A stretch of 64,000 bases of DNA, taken from assembly GCA_018136815.1 (NCBI GenBank), contig CM030942.1, positions 402,180 to 466,179 on the forward strand. Direction: 5' to 3'. Shown piece by piece: positions 9,199 to 19,756 of the stretch. Source of the stretch: Isochrysis galbana (Eukaryota > Haptophyta > Isochrysidales > Isochrysidaceae). The position numbers and the translations under genes are program-made. The notes under the pieces were generated by a model. The model searched no databases. It had not been told where the DNA came from and saw only the letters and a program-made list of their open reading frames with translations. Numbering within the stretch: position 1 is the first letter of the stretch; each line of letters starts with the position of its first letter.

Positions 9199-12100
9199 AT
9201 GAAGTCGTCTCGCCACCTCGCTCCCTCTCTCTCTCTCGGCCTCTCGCCCGTGCGCCCTGTGGCGGAGGTGGGTGCGGCGGTGCGGGCAAGACCGACGGAG
9301 TTCGATGCACCCCATGCTGCCGGCCACGCCATCCCCCTGAGCGCCATTTACCTTGGGAGCAACGGGAGCGAAGAGGTGCTCACCGATGGATCGGTGCTCC
9401 ATCGGCTCTCTCTCTCTTGCTCCTCGTGCTCGTGGCTGAGCGTCGAGCTGACGGGCGTGCGCTTGCGGCGGGGGGAGCGCCTCTTTGTCCACGGCGAACG
9501 GGGCGTCGGCGCGCAGGGCGCGTACGAGCGAGAGGGGATGGCGGAGCTTGCCGACGGGAGGCTCTCCACACCGCCCATACCAGGCACGCTGCTCGTGCTC
9601 GAGGTGCACACACCGCCGGAGCACGCGCGGGAGCCGCTGGCGGTGGAGGTGGTTGGTGCGATCGTCGGCACGAGCGTCGGATTCGGTCTCGCCGCCCTTG
9701 CCACACGCAATGTCGAGAGCCTCCAGCTGGCTGCGGAGACAGCACAGCAGGGCGAGCCAATGGCGCAGACGGTCGAGCTGCCTTGGCTGCAGGTTGTGCT
9801 CGACCGCGCCGCCGCAGGCGCAACCGACGAGCAGGGACGCATGCAGAACGACGGGTCCTGGGGTCGCTCGCTCACCGCCCTGCGCGACGCGCCGTTGTCC
9901 AGCGCCGTGGGGACGGGCGGGGAGTGCATGGTCGACGTCAGCTGTGAGCCGATTTGGGCTGACGTGGCTAGAGGCGTCGTTGCGGTACTCATCCAAGGAG
10001 GACTGTGCACCGGCTCGCTCATCAACACGCGCGGTGAGCCTATGCCCGACGAATCTGGCGCGACGGGCCCATTGCTCCTCACCGGTTTCCACTGCGTACG
10101 CGACTTGGTCGAGCAACGGATCGCAGCAGGATGGAGGGATGGCGCGGCAGGCTCCTTTGTGCCTGCCACCGTCATTTACAATTGGCGCTCACCAGGTTGC
10201 GCTCACCCGCAGGCGCCCGAGTCGTGGCGCGGGAGCGGGCTCCAGGCGACATATGGTGCCGTGCTCGTCGCCTATGCCAATGACTCTGACGTGGCACTGC
10301 TGCGCTTGGCAGCGCCACCACCAGCTGCCTACCGTGTGCGGCTCAACGGATGGAACGCTGGCCCCACGCCGCCGCAGCACTGTGCGACCATCCACCACCC
10401 GGGCGGCGACCTGCAGAAGCTGGCGATATCCTTCTCGCCGCCCGTCTCCTCACTCTTCTGCCCCGGCTGCTGTACTCCGGACGGCCAGCGTGTCGTCCCC
10501 ACGCAGCGGTGCTGGCGTCAGCCCGAGTGGCTCGTGCACCGCTATGACATCGGCTCCTCGTCGCACGGCTCGAGTGGTGCCCCACTGTTCGATGACCACG
10601 GGCTCGTTATTGGCCAAATGCACGGCGGTTTCGCAACATGCGCCCATCCCAGGGACGATTTTTTTGGCCAGCTATCCCGTGCGTACAACAACAGCCTCCG
10701 ATACGAACAGCCCATGCGCGCCTCAATGTTGTGGCCACACATCGACCCGCAGCCCGACGGCTCGCTGAGGATGCAGGGCGCCGACGCATCCCCGGAGAGC
10801 TCGCGCCTCTTCGTTTCGCCCCCAGCGCTGCGCGTGTGGAGCGCCGCATACACCGCTGGCCACACGCTGCGTCTGCGAAAGGGCGCCTGGTTTTCGGCGC
10901 CGCTCCATTTGGCACTCACGCAGCGCCCGCACGCAGAAGTCACGGTGACGCTCATTTTGCGAGAGGGGGCGGAGAAGGCAATCGAGCTTAGCCAGAGTGT
11001 TCTCGTCTTCACCCCGTCGGAGTGGTATGTCCCGGCTGTCGTCTCCCTCCGAGCTCACTCTAACGCCACCAACGGCGCCGCTCTCTGGATCGACGTGTCA
11101 TCGGCCGATGACGCGTACAACGGCGTAACTCCCCCACCGTTCGCAATTATGTCGGTACCAAATGAAGTGGGATCGGCAGCTCTCTGCACGGCGGGTACCC
11201 CGGAGCCCGCTGACTCCAGCTTCGTGCGGCTAGGCCTCGATGAGCCAACAGTACTAGCGGTTGGTTCCGGCGCGCAACTCTACCGGGAGCTTTCGAGCCC
11301 GAACGGCTGCCCATCTGCGGAAGAGGCCACGTTGGTCCCAACCGCACAGCGCGCAGCTCTTGCGTCCACCGGGCCCACTGCGGTGCTCCTGCCCGCGGGC
11401 CGGTACGCACTGAGTGGTGGCGGGTGGCGAGCTGAGATCGCCCCCGATCGTGTCTGCTCAACACTGTGGAGCGCCGCCTCCGCGCACACGCTCACGTGCG
11501 GCGCAACGCTTAGTGGCGCGGGCGAAGGGGCTTCCACGCCATTGTCGGTCGCCCCGCCTCAATGGATCGCGGAGGCAGTGGGCGCTCATATGATTGGTGA
11601 GGGATCCGCGACTCCCCCTCTAGTTGATATCGACGGTGACGGGCGAATGGAGCGCATTTTCCGCTTCCGCCTACCCGCACACGTCTCGGCATTTTCAATC
11701 GACTCGTGCGGTTCAGTGACCGACGCGCGCCTCCGGGTCTTCCGAGGCTGCCCGTGGCAAATGCGCGCCAACTCCACCACGAGCGGCGCGAAGCCTCTGC
11801 TGGCTCGGCCTGTGGCAGCCGACGGAGACAGCGGCACGCTTGCGACGTGTCGCTCGCCTCTGCGAAGCCGGCGTCTCGCGCGCGGCAACGATGCCGTCAT
11901 CTCGCGTCGGCAGCCTCTACCTCCGGGTGACTATTGGTTGGTACTCGACTCGGATGCCGAGGAGAACGACATCCGCATGGAGTGGACGCTTCGCGCGACG
12001 TGCGAGCACCATGTTGGGAACGCTACAGGGTTGAATGCTAGCGCATTCGGCCACCATGATGTTACTAGACCCCAACGGCTGGATGGCTGCGTGGAGACGA

Positions 12101-12465
12101 CCGTCGATGGCTGTGCCTCATGCACCGGCCTGCCACAGTGCGGTTGGTGTGCTACTAGTCCTAATGAAGGCGCGTGTCTGACCGGGCGAGAGGAGGGGCC
12201 GCTACTACATGGGTGCGACGGCAGGTGGATGCCATTTGTGGAAATGTGCGGCGTGAGCCGGGCCCTGCCTTCCCAAGAGCTCGCTCTCGCTGCCACACAC
12301 GTAGCAAGCGATGGGAATGGTAGTGGGAGTGCTAGGGCGGAGCAGCTTGCGCTCACAGGTGCCTTGCTCGTGTCGCCCTTGGCGCTTCTTGTGGCAGTGT
12401 GGGTGCGATCGAAGAGCGGCGCAGCTCACGGTGGGTCTGTTGCGCGAACCACGCCGATGGTATGA
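9199..12465 (+). CDS. serine endopeptidase of lysyl-endopeptidase type, PSI-like module, C-terminal membrane anchor
   Basis: A single-exon frame of 1,088 residues. The trypsin-fold catalytic triad is visible: His in LLTGFHCV (~297), Asp in NDSDVALLRL (~363) and Ser in SSSHGSSGAPLF (~458), followed by GLVIGQMHGG, the layout of lysyl endopeptidase-like enzymes. The N-terminal ~220 residues resemble the pro-region and jelly-roll segment that precedes such peptidases. Downstream are beta-sandwich-like regions, then a Cys-rich PSI/plexin-like repeat at ~963-1018 (CASCTGLPQCGWC), a hydrophobic span at ~1048-1069 (ALTGALLVSPLALLVAVWV) and a basic tail. It is probably a type I membrane ectopeptidase cleaving extracellular or endomembrane proteins. 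The signal peptide at MKSSRHLAPSLSLGL is weak, so an upstream exon is possible. Lysine specificity is inferred, not shown. Confidence 0.8.
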   Translation: MKSSRHLAPSLSLGLSPVRPVAEVGAAVRARPTEFDAPHAAGHAIPLSAIYLGSNGSEEVLTDGSVLHRLSLSCSSCSWLSVELTGVRLRRGERLFVHGERGVGAQGAYEREGMAELADGRLSTPPIPGTLLVLEVHTPPEHAREPLAVEVVGAIVGTSVGFGLAALATRNVESLQLAAETAQQGEPMAQTVELPWLQVVLDRAAAGATDEQGRMQNDGSWGRSLTALRDAPLSSAVGTGGECMVDVSCEPIWADVARGVVAVLIQGGLCTGSLINTRGEPMPDESGATGPLLLTGFHCVRDLVEQRIAAGWRDGAAGSFVPATVIYNWRSPGCAHPQAPESWRGSGLQATYGAVLVAYANDSDVALLRLAAPPPAAYRVRLNGWNAGPTPPQHCATIHHPGGDLQKLAISFSPPVSSLFCPGCCTPDGQRVVPTQRCWRQPEWLVHRYDIGSSSHGSSGAPLFDDHGLVIGQMHGGFATCAHPRDDFFGQLSRAYNNSLRYEQPMRASMLWPHIDPQPDGSLRMQGADASPESSRLFVSPPALRVWSAAYTAGHTLRLRKGAWFSAPLHLALTQRPHAEVTVTLILREGAEKAIELSQSVLVFTPSEWYVPAVVSLRAHSNATNGAALWIDVSSADDAYNGVTPPPFAIMSVPNEVGSAALCTAGTPEPADSSFVRLGLDEPTVLAVGSGAQLYRELSSPNGCPSAEEATLVPTAQRAALASTGPTAVLLPAGRYALSGGGWRAEIAPDRVCSTLWSAASAHTLTCGATLSGAGEGASTPLSVAPPQWIAEAVGAHMIGEGSATPPLVDIDGDGRMERIFRFRLPAHVSAFSIDSCGSVTDARLRVFRGCPWQMRANSTTSGAKPLLARPVAADGDSGTLATCRSPLRSRRLARGNDAVISRRQPLPPGDYWLVLDSDAEENDIRMEWTLRATCEHHVGNATGLNASAFGHHDVTRPQRLDGCVETTVDGCASCTGLPQCGWCATSPNEGACLTGREEGPLLHGCDGRWMPFVEMCGVSRALPSQELALAATHVASDGNGSGSARAEQLALTGALLVSPLALLVAVWVRSKSGAAHGGSVARTTPMV

Positions 12466-12999
12466 GGCTGCTCGATTCCTCGTAGCTGCTGAGTCCTTGC
12501 TCTCTCGCAAGCACTTGGGGATCATGGCGCGCCACTACGACGGACGACGGACCGCGTACCTACGGCAGTACTAGCCTATACAGTCCATCGGCGATCCAAG
12601 ATCCTTCTCCATTGCCGATCCCTGCATGGTGCACGGCGCGTTCACAAAGCCCAAGTACTAGTATTGCATTAGCTCATTTATAACGTCGCGTCATTGTATG
12701 GCTAGGCAACATGTGCGCATGCGACCGTGTGCTTTTTTCTTTTGGCTTATTGTTTTGGCACTCTCTGGAACGGCGGCGCCTCATGGGAGCCCGCACCCGT
12801 AAGCCATAGTACATCCGCCTTGTGTGTGCCACGTGCGTATCACGCTCTCTTAATCTGGGCATGCTCCTTGCAAAAGGCTAAAATACGAGATTATGCACGT
12901 CGTCTTGTATGGTTTAGGAGTTGGACAGCGTTCGACGTAGCTCACGTTGCTATAACTATAAAAAAATATTCTTGAAGGTGCCCGCTATGCTGCTATTGA
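12466..12999. other. no gene recognised
   Basis: This is the 3' flank of the protease gene. It contains AT-richer sequence and small open frames without recognisable content. Confidence 0.6.
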
Positions 13000-13141
13000 C
13001 GCACACCCCTCCGGTATCACACTCGCCATCGCCTAAACCCCACACTCTCCCCCCAGCTCCCGCTACCCCCCCTACGGGGGGTGGGCCCGCGTGCACTACG
13101 ACGGGCCAGGCGGGTGGGGGGCGGGGGTTGGGGCAGGCACG
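13000..13141 (+). repeat. dispersed repeat copy (inverted partner 32430-32570)
   Basis: CACCCCTCCGGTATCACACT, a GCCATCGCCTAAACCCCACA block and GGGCCCGCGTGCACTACGAC with flanks match the reverse complement of 32430-32570 nearly base for base for ~140 bp. The copies lie 19 kb apart in opposite orientation. The element is unknown. Confidence 0.85.
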
Positions 13142-13533
13142 CGTCAGCTAAATTCGCCGCTAAACAAACGTAAACGCACGCGTCGCTTACCTTATTTCTC
13201 TTTTTGTTTTGTGGCCCCTGCCTCTTGAGTCGTTTTCGTCTGGCGCCGCGCTTTCGCGGAGCCCGCCTGTCGCATCGGTCCTCCTGAACAGCGGCTAGCC
13301 CAAGAGTGCTCTATCTACTCCCACGCCCCAAGACGCCCTCCCACGCCATACTTGCTCACATACAAGTCCCATAACATCTCGTCCGTAGTTTGATCGCGGT
13401 GCAGGTACCAATTCTTGCGCACGTGAACGAGGCGAAAAGAACTAAAATTAGATTAACATTAACATCAAGACACAATATCTATATACCCATATGACTATAG
13501 TCTGATCATAGTCAGTGATTCAAGCTCCCATGC

Positions 13534-13640
13534 TATGACTAGTAGTCAATAGTCAGAGGGCTATGCATGACTAGTAATCTATAGTCAGAGGCTATGGTGT
13601 GACTATGACTGCATAGTCAAGGCCCATAGAATGACTAAGA
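13534..13640. repeat. ~31-bp degenerate tandem repeat (GACTAGTA..TATAGTCAGAGG)
   Basis: About three and a half units of 31 bp, each containing a variant of CTATG..TGACTA..AATC/ATAGTCA(G)AGG. The core words TGACTA and TAGTCA are mutually complementary, so each unit can fold into a small hairpin. There is no coding potential. Confidence 0.6.
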
Positions 13641-13827
13641 TTGAATCACTTGAATCACGTACAGCCCTGGCACACTCAAGCCAAGGCCGGGCGGGGGGCT
13701 CGCGCTGCGCGCGCGCTGCTCGCACCTGGCTTCTGGCGCTCGTCTGCGCGCTGCGAGGGGGGGGAGTGCGAGAACGACCTGGAGGCGAGCGCGGCGAGCG
13801 TGAAGGGGCACATCGCGGCAGGCAGCG

Positions 13828-14146
13828 TGGGGGGGACTTACCTTTGGTGTTTGCCGCGCGAGCACACCCCTGTGGCAAGCTGGGCTGCCAGAGAGGAGTG
13901 GGGGAAGGGGGGGGGGGAGGGGAGCGGCGCGCGGCGGGCCTCCGCGGCCGCTGCAGCGGGTAAGTCCCCGGCACCCGGGGAGATAGCCGCTGGAGCGAGC
14001 CCTTCTTGTTTGTCACTTTTTGGTACCAGATCTCCCACTGTGCTCTCGCCGAGATGCCCGGGAGATTTCCAGCAATCTGAACGACTTTCGAGGGGCTTGC
14101 TATGGGCACTCGAGCTCCTCAGGCGCCTTGAGGAAGACATTCCTCG
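13828..14146 (-). repeat. dispersed repeat copy (inverted partner 46418-46762) with conserved short reading frame
   Basis: Some 300 bp match the reverse complement of 46418-46762. On the minus strand the copy begins with an ATG (14140) and reads MSSSRRLRSSSAHSKPLES, continuing open to 13838 (100 residues). The same frame is recognisable at 46.4 kb but is broken there by a 33-bp insertion and a small deletion. This looks like the 5' end of a retroelement ORF. This copy is the more intact one. Confidence 0.7.
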
Positions 14147-14192
14147 ATTGGCGGGGCGGAGTTTTCATATTCAACTCGCCAACGGTCCGGCC

Positions 14193-14222
14193 TCTTCAGC
14201 AGAGGGGGGGAAATGCTGCGTC
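14193..14222. repeat. short repeat CTTCAGCAG..GGGGGAAATGCTGCGT (partner 47660-47690)
   Basis: Nearly the same 30 bp occurs at 47660-47690 in the same orientation. It lies between the 13.9-kb repeat and the MERAP frame that starts at 14259, so it may be a leader segment of the same element family. Confidence 0.5.
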
Positions 14223-14258
14223 TCGGGCGGAACTTTCGTTAAATAAAACGATAGGGTC

Positions 14259-14696
14259 ATGGAGCGCGCGCCGCTCCCCTCTTCTCCTGCCCTCACCCCC
14301 GCCGCGCCGGCCGAACGAGCCGCGACCAACGATGCGCCGCCGAAGCGCGCGAGAGCCACCATGTACGCCACCACCGAGCTCGTGCATGTGGAGTTCTTCT
14401 TGGTGGAGCAGCAAAAGATGTCTACTCGCTGGGTGCGGTCCTCGGGCACCTCGCACCTCGGAGCTCGAACAAAGAGATTCGGCGTCGACCGGAGGCGCGT
14501 CATCGAGCACCGCGAATTTTCCTTCGTCCTCCTTGGGAACGTCGAGGGACAACGGACAACGGAGGGCCCCTGCACTCGCAAGGGAATGAAGTTGGCAATG
14601 CCCCGCCCCCGCTGGCAGCTGGCAGCCATCGACCATCGAGCGAGCGACCGACAGATGAGGCAGTTGCCTCCCCTCCCTACGGGTAGGCATCGCTGA
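14259..14696 (+). CDS. hypothetical 145-residue frame, possibly a LINE-family 5' ORF start
   Basis: The frame begins MERAPLPSSPALTP. The ATG and next ~25 bases (ATGGAGCGCGCGCCG...CTCCCCTCT) resemble the starts of the LINE-like heads at 7490, 35455 and 61352, but here on the + strand. After ~35 residues it diverges into sequence I do not recognise (ELVHVEFFLVEQQK). It may be a truncated element or chance; no cellular function is suggested. Confidence 0.3.
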   Translation: MERAPLPSSPALTPAAPAERAATNDAPPKRARATMYATTELVHVEFFLVEQQKMSTRWVRSSGTSHLGARTKRFGVDRRRVIEHREFSFVLLGNVEGQRTTEGPCTRKGMKLAMPRPRWQLAAIDHRASDRQMRQLPPLPTGRHR

Positions 14697-15467
14697 GGAG
14701 AGGAGGGCGAGAGATGGTTAGTGCACCTTCCGCCGCCAGCACTGCCCTTCCCATGCGACTCAGCTCCCGAAGGCCTCACAGAGTATCACAGTAACAGTAA
14801 CATGCACAAGCATGTTACGTATCGAGAGTTGAACTCACTGAGCTCGCACCAGATTTGGTTTTTGTTTGGCGACAAGTGCCGCCGGCCATGGTTTTTGCGC
14901 TCATGCCTTGGGGCAGCCCAAATATCCCGTAAAATATCCTGAATATCCCGCGGGGCGATATCCACCTAAATATCCCAGCCGGAATATCCTGAATTAATAT
15001 TTCTGGCCCTGGCCGTATTGGCAATACGTATTGGTGCTCCGACAAACTTTGTGTTTGATGTACACTGCTATAATGTGTCAGTGTGCTAAGTAAAGTACTT
15101 CGAGGAGTGATAGATAGGCCCAACAACACACGCTGTCATACAGCTCACAACTATGGCAGTTGCTTACCCGCTGCCCACGTTTCCCTCTTTCTCTAGCTAG
15201 GACAGCTTCGGCGAGCCCGCAATCGTCGGGTGCCTGCACTAGCGCTCGCTATCCCATGATCGCCGCGCCATCCTTCCCCTGCCCTCGCCATCCACGGGTC
15301 AATACGGAAGGGGCCCCACGATCGTCGGCCGAGCCGGCGACAGGGGGCCTGATGGCGCCCGACCCTCGGCCATCTCTTTAGTTGGCAGACGCAGCCTTTG
15401 GTGGTCCTGCGGTGCCCCAGCCCATGGGACGGCGCGTCTCTTTGCACAAATGGCGGCGCCGGTGCGC
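14697..15467. other. intergenic; ATATCCCG-rich block and 3' flank of ATP synthase alpha
   Basis: Contains a cluster of the word AATATCCCG/AATATCCTG at 14919-15000, also found at 21330-21490. The stretch from ~15180 to 15467 is GC-rich and holds the 3' untranslated region of the ATP synthase alpha gene. Confidence 0.5.
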
Positions 15468-17509
15468 TCAGGCGGAGAACTCGGCGGTGAACTTGGTGAA
15501 GATCTGCTTCATCTGCTCGTCGAGCGCCGGCTCAATGGCGCCCTTCTCAGCAATCTCGGCGAGGACAGCGGGCGCAGTTGACTTGACGTGCGCGAGCAGC
15601 TTCTCTTGGAAGGGCCCAACATCGGACACAGCGAGCTTGTCGAGGTAGCCACGCGTGCCAGCATAGATGCAAATGACCTGATCCTGGAAGGGCATCGGCA
15701 CATACTGGTTTTGCTTGAGGAGCTCAGTGAGGCGGGCACCGCGGTTGAGGAGGTACTGGGTGGCGGCGTCGAGATCCGAGCCGAACTGGGCGAAGGCGGC
15801 GACCTCGCGGTACTGGGCGAGCTCGAGCTTAAGCGTGCCGGCGACCTGCTTCATCGCCTTGCGCTGGGCAGCAGAGCCGACACGGGACACAGAGAGACCG
15901 ACGTTGATGGCCGGACGGATGCCGCGGTAGAAGAGCTCGGACTCGAGGAAGATCTGGCCGTCGGTGATGGAGATGACGTTGGTGGGGATGTATGCGGACA
16001 CGTCGCCAGCTTGGGTCTCAATGACGGGGAGTGCGGTCATGGAGCCACCAAGCATCTCCTTGGACATCTTAGAGGCGCGCTCAAGGAGGCGCGAGTGCAG
16101 GTAGAAGACGTCACCGGGGTAGGCCTCGCGGCCGGGCGGGCGGCGGAGCAGTAGTGACATCTGACGGTAGGCGACAGCCTGCTTGGACAGGTCGTCAAAG
16201 ACGATGAGCGCGTGCATACCGTTGTCGCGGAAGTACTCGCCGATGGCGCATCCAGAGTAGGGCGCGAGGAACTGGAGCGGCGCGGCGTCGGAGGCGGTGG
16301 CGGCGACGATGGTGGTGTATTCCATTGCGCCAGCGTCCATGAGGGTCTTCATCAGTTGCGCGACGGTGGAGCGCTTCTGGCCGACGGCGACATAGATGCA
16401 GAAGAGAGACTTGGACTTGTCACCCTTATCGTTGATGGCCTTCTGGTTGATGATGGTGTCAATAGCGACGGCAGTCTTGCCAGTCTGACGATCGCCGATG
16501 ATGAGCTCACGCTGGCCGCGGCCAACGGGCACGAGCGAGTCGACGGCCTTTAGGCCCGATTCCATGGGCTCGTGCACCGACTGGCGCGCAATGATGCCTG
16601 GCGCCTTCACCTCGATACGCTGGCGGCTGATGTTACCGGTAAGCGGGCCCTTGCCGTCGACCGGCTCGCCAAGGCCGTCGACGACGCGTCCAAGGAGGCC
16701 GTCGCCAACGTTGATGTCAATGATGGCGCCAGTGCGCTTGACCGTGTCGCCCTCCTTGATCCCGCGATCATTACCGAACACGACGACACCAACGTTGTCG
16801 TTCTCGAGGTTGAGCGCCATACCCTTCATGCCCGAGTCAAACTCAACCATCTCTCCGGCCTGCACCCGCTGCAGACCGTGCACACGCGCAATGCCGTCAC
16901 CAATGGCGAGGACCTTGCCGATCTCCTCAAGCTGCACCTCGCCGCCATAGTCGAGGATCTTCGACTCAATGATCGATGAGAGCTCAGCCACCGACGCCTG
17001 GCCCTTCTTGGCAGCTGCGCGAAAAAGAAAAGAGGAATGGGGGTGTTTCAGTAGGCGGCACACGCAGTGTAGGGATGCCCTTTCCCCTCCCACCCCTGCC
17101 TGAACGCGCAGCGTGCCGCGCCTACACACTCCTCCGCCGAGATGTGTGCTCCTGACGTTTGCCCGCCTTGCCTGAGATCCCTCCCCCTTGGGCTCCCCCG
17201 CCCCCCTCGTCCAGAAGCTATTCTTCCTCGGAGAAGCTCCCCGCCCTTCCCCCTCCTCTTCCCCCTCCCTCCCCTGCCCCCCCCCCCCCCCTTTCCTCCC
17301 CTCCCCTCCCCTCCCTCACCCCCCTCCCTCCCCCTGCCTTGTCCTGCAGACGGGAAAAGGGAGAGGAGGGGGGGGGGACAGGCAGACATAGGCATCCCGA
17401 GGCGTGCGCCGGTCGCGTCGAACTCACCGGCTGGCGCGGAGGCGCGCAGACCCCTGGTAAGGGCGGCTCCCAGCCGCGGAGAGCGCAGCCGAGCGGCAAT
17501 CGTGTGCAT
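15468..17509 (-). CDS. ATPA: mitochondrial ATP synthase F1 subunit alpha (nuclear gene, two exons)
   Basis: Reconstructed as complement(join(15468..17014, 17428..17509)), 542 residues, with a 413-bp GT-AG intron (donor GTGAG, acceptor TTCGCGCAG). Exon 1 encodes a basic, Ala/Arg-rich mitochondrial transit peptide starting [14 protein letters not shown]. Exon 2 begins [15 protein letters not shown] and covers the whole mature subunit: beta-barrel domain, Walker A GDRQTGKT at ~200, ALIVFDDLS Walker B, and the ATP synthase alpha/beta signature [10 protein letters not shown] at ~394, with the helical C-terminal domain ending FTAEFSA. The protein is the non-catalytic nucleotide-binding subunit of the F1 head in the mitochondrial matrix. 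Length and motifs are normal. Reading straight through the intron would replace the transit peptide with nonsense. Confidence 0.95.
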
Positions 17510-17728
17510 CCTGCAGTACGGAAAGAGACGCGAGAGGGAGAGAGAGAGAGGGAGGGAGGGAGGGAGGGAGAGAGGGGGGAGGGGGGTGAGAGGGTAGACG
17601 CGAAGGGGTGGGCCATAGGGGGCGGCAGGCTGGGCGTGGCCGCGCGGCGAGCTCGAGAGGGGGCCTTCTCCCCCCTTCCCCTTCCCCCTCCCCCCCTCTC
17701 GCTCACCCTCCCCCTCGCCCCCGACGCG

Positions 17729-17770
<42 letters not shown>

Positions 17771-18200
17771 TGCCTTGCCCCCCCCTCCCCCCTTTTCACA
17801 TTTCTTTCTCTCGGGCCTACATTCATCTCCCTTCCCCTGTGCCTTCCTCTCGCTGCCCTCTCCCACCTTCTCCCCGCGAGCACTTGCCCGCGCGAGAGCC
17901 CTTCCCCCCTCCCCCTGCTTCACGACTCTTCTCACTCAACAGAAGGTTTCTTTCCTCTCTCCTGAGGGTCCCTCCCGCAGCGTTGACCCCCCCGCGTGCC
18001 AAAGCATCTCTCTCTCTCTCTCTCTCAGGGGGGGGGGGGGGAGCAGCGCGCCGCGGGGGGAGAAAACCCACGATGCGCGGGGGAAATTCGGTCAAAATTG
18101 CGCGCCGACCGCAGCCCTGGGGGGGAGGAGAATCCAGATACCGAGGGGGGGGGCACACGGCCGAGAAGCCCTCAGTGCTCTGTCTGGCGGTCAAACAGGG
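17510..18200. promoter_or_regulatory. purine/pyrimidine tracts upstream of ATP synthase alpha
   Basis: GA-rich DNA (17520-17590) lies immediately before the ATG, followed by a (CT)n tract at 17729-17768 and another at 18009-18028 ending in a G-run. Many overlapping open frames here are low-complexity artefacts. This is presumably the promoter and leader. No TATA-like box is evident. Confidence 0.4.
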
Positions 18201-19637
18201 TTAGGGGTTAAGGTTACAACGGTGAGCGAGGCCCACCCCGGTATATCAACTGTGGGTAGCGGCGGGGCATTCGCGGGAGTGTGCAAGAGTGCAAGAGGAA
18301 CCCCGCAGGGAGCCCCCCCCCGTCCCCCCCACCCTGCGAGGGGGACGGTCAGCTGGGGGGCGTCCCCTACGCTTCGGAATCTGGTGGCCTATTGGTTTTT
18401 GGACTGAAGCAGTGTAGGTGTAGGTGGCTGAGACTATGGACTAAGACTAAGATCTAAGATGGTGATGGTGAGCCGGGCCGCGTGGCCCTGCTGTCGCTTT
18501 CCCCTTCGTGTTGTGTGTTGTATGTCAAGGGCCATCGTGTTGTATGTCAAGGGGTTGGAGATTTTCCTCTCACGACCCATATGAAGTGGGGTTCTCCCAT
18601 CCTCTTAGGCCTATCGCTTGGCTGTTGCGCATGCTTTGCGCTTTGTGTTGCCATTGCCATGCACATGCACACGTACATACATACACATGCACACGTACAA
18701 GCCTTTCTTCTTTCTTGTTGGGAGTTGTAACTTAGTTGTATTGGTATTGGTATGAGCTGGCCGGGACTGTGCCTCGTGCTCTCGCACGAGGTCAGTGCCG
18801 AGGCTTTGGGTCAGGGCAATACTTTTACAAATTTTATCGAAAGTTTGGGTGGCTTCTTGATCTTGACCGCGTCACAAGTTTGGGCTCCCTGCTACAAGTG
18901 CCTGCAAGTTTGGGTGCCACATCCCTCGAACTTACAAGTATAACAGTCTCTATCTACCAGTAAAGCCCAAAAAAAAACGGGGGGGGGGAGGGGGCGAGGG
19001 GGCACGGGCCTGATGAGCGTTTCGGCTCATCAGTAGTCGGCAAGATCATATTTATCACGTAAACAGGTAGTTTTATTCACTGAACCCACGCGTCCGTAGG
19101 CGGCCTATCGACTTGGGTAGCGGGTGAAGATACTTGGGAAGGCTTGGGCACGGGTGCAGTGGTGACGGGGTCCGCGCGCGGCGGCGAGGGCGGATTTGGC
19201 GGTGCAGAGGGCGTGTCGGAGCGAAGCTCGTTTCCTCTTTGGAAACGAGTCGCGAAGGCGCACCGGCGGCTAGCGCGGCGCACGGTTCGTCCGGGGAGCC
19301 CGGAACGGGCTCATCGGGAGAACGGGGGGGGCAAATGACGGGCATATGTGGAATGGACGGGAAAGTGGCACCTCAACAGCCTCTTCCATGCAGATTTCAG
19401 TGAGAGCGGGCTCATGCCCGCTCTCCACAGCATCGGAGGGCGATGGGGGTGGTGATGGAGGCGCGGCGCCGGCCTCGAACGGGTGAAAGACGGTGGTAGC
19501 CGCGAGCTCGGCCTCTGAGGAGTAGGGCCAGGCCAGGATTTCGGAAATTTTTTTCGAAATTTGGGCAACTATTTCTTGTGGTCATTTCGTTCAAAATTTC
19601 GCGAAATATAGGTACTTTGGGAGGGGGTGAGGAGAAT
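18201..19637. other. no gene recognised; repeat debris
   Basis: The segment contains a CA-rich microsatellite (18661-18702), a hairpin at 19010-19033, and a minus-strand frame (19073-19345) that shares the motif AALAAGA with the Ty3 Gag near 43.68 kb. I see no cellular gene. Confidence 0.5.
19010..19033. repeat. 8-bp stem hairpin
   Basis: Arms CTGATGAG and CTCATCAG flank an 8-base loop CGTTTCGG. It could be a terminator-like or transposon-end hairpin, and no gene ends next to it. Confidence 0.5.
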
Positions 19638-19756
19638 AAAAAAAATCTTCTTAAAAAACCCCGCTACGTGTGCGGCGTGAGGCAGTGTGCTTGTGTACCT
19701 CCCTACTACCCAACCTTAACCCCTAACAACCCCCTCCCCCTTCCCCAGTTCCCTGG
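19638..19756 (+). repeat. dispersed repeat copy (direct partner 51556-51684)
   Basis: AAAAAAATCTTCTTAAAAA, CGCTACGTGTGCGGCGTGAG, GCAGTGTGCTTGTG and CCCCTAACAACCCCCTCCCC recur in the same order and orientation at 51556-51684 with scattered substitutions. The element is unknown. Confidence 0.8.

Noticed and set aside
19005-19040. Hammerhead-ribozyme-like core on the minus strand (CTGATGAG-CC-GAAAC)
   Set aside because: The two conserved core boxes are present but stem II is missing and no stems I/III with a cleavage site could be paired. The simple hairpin explains the symmetry.
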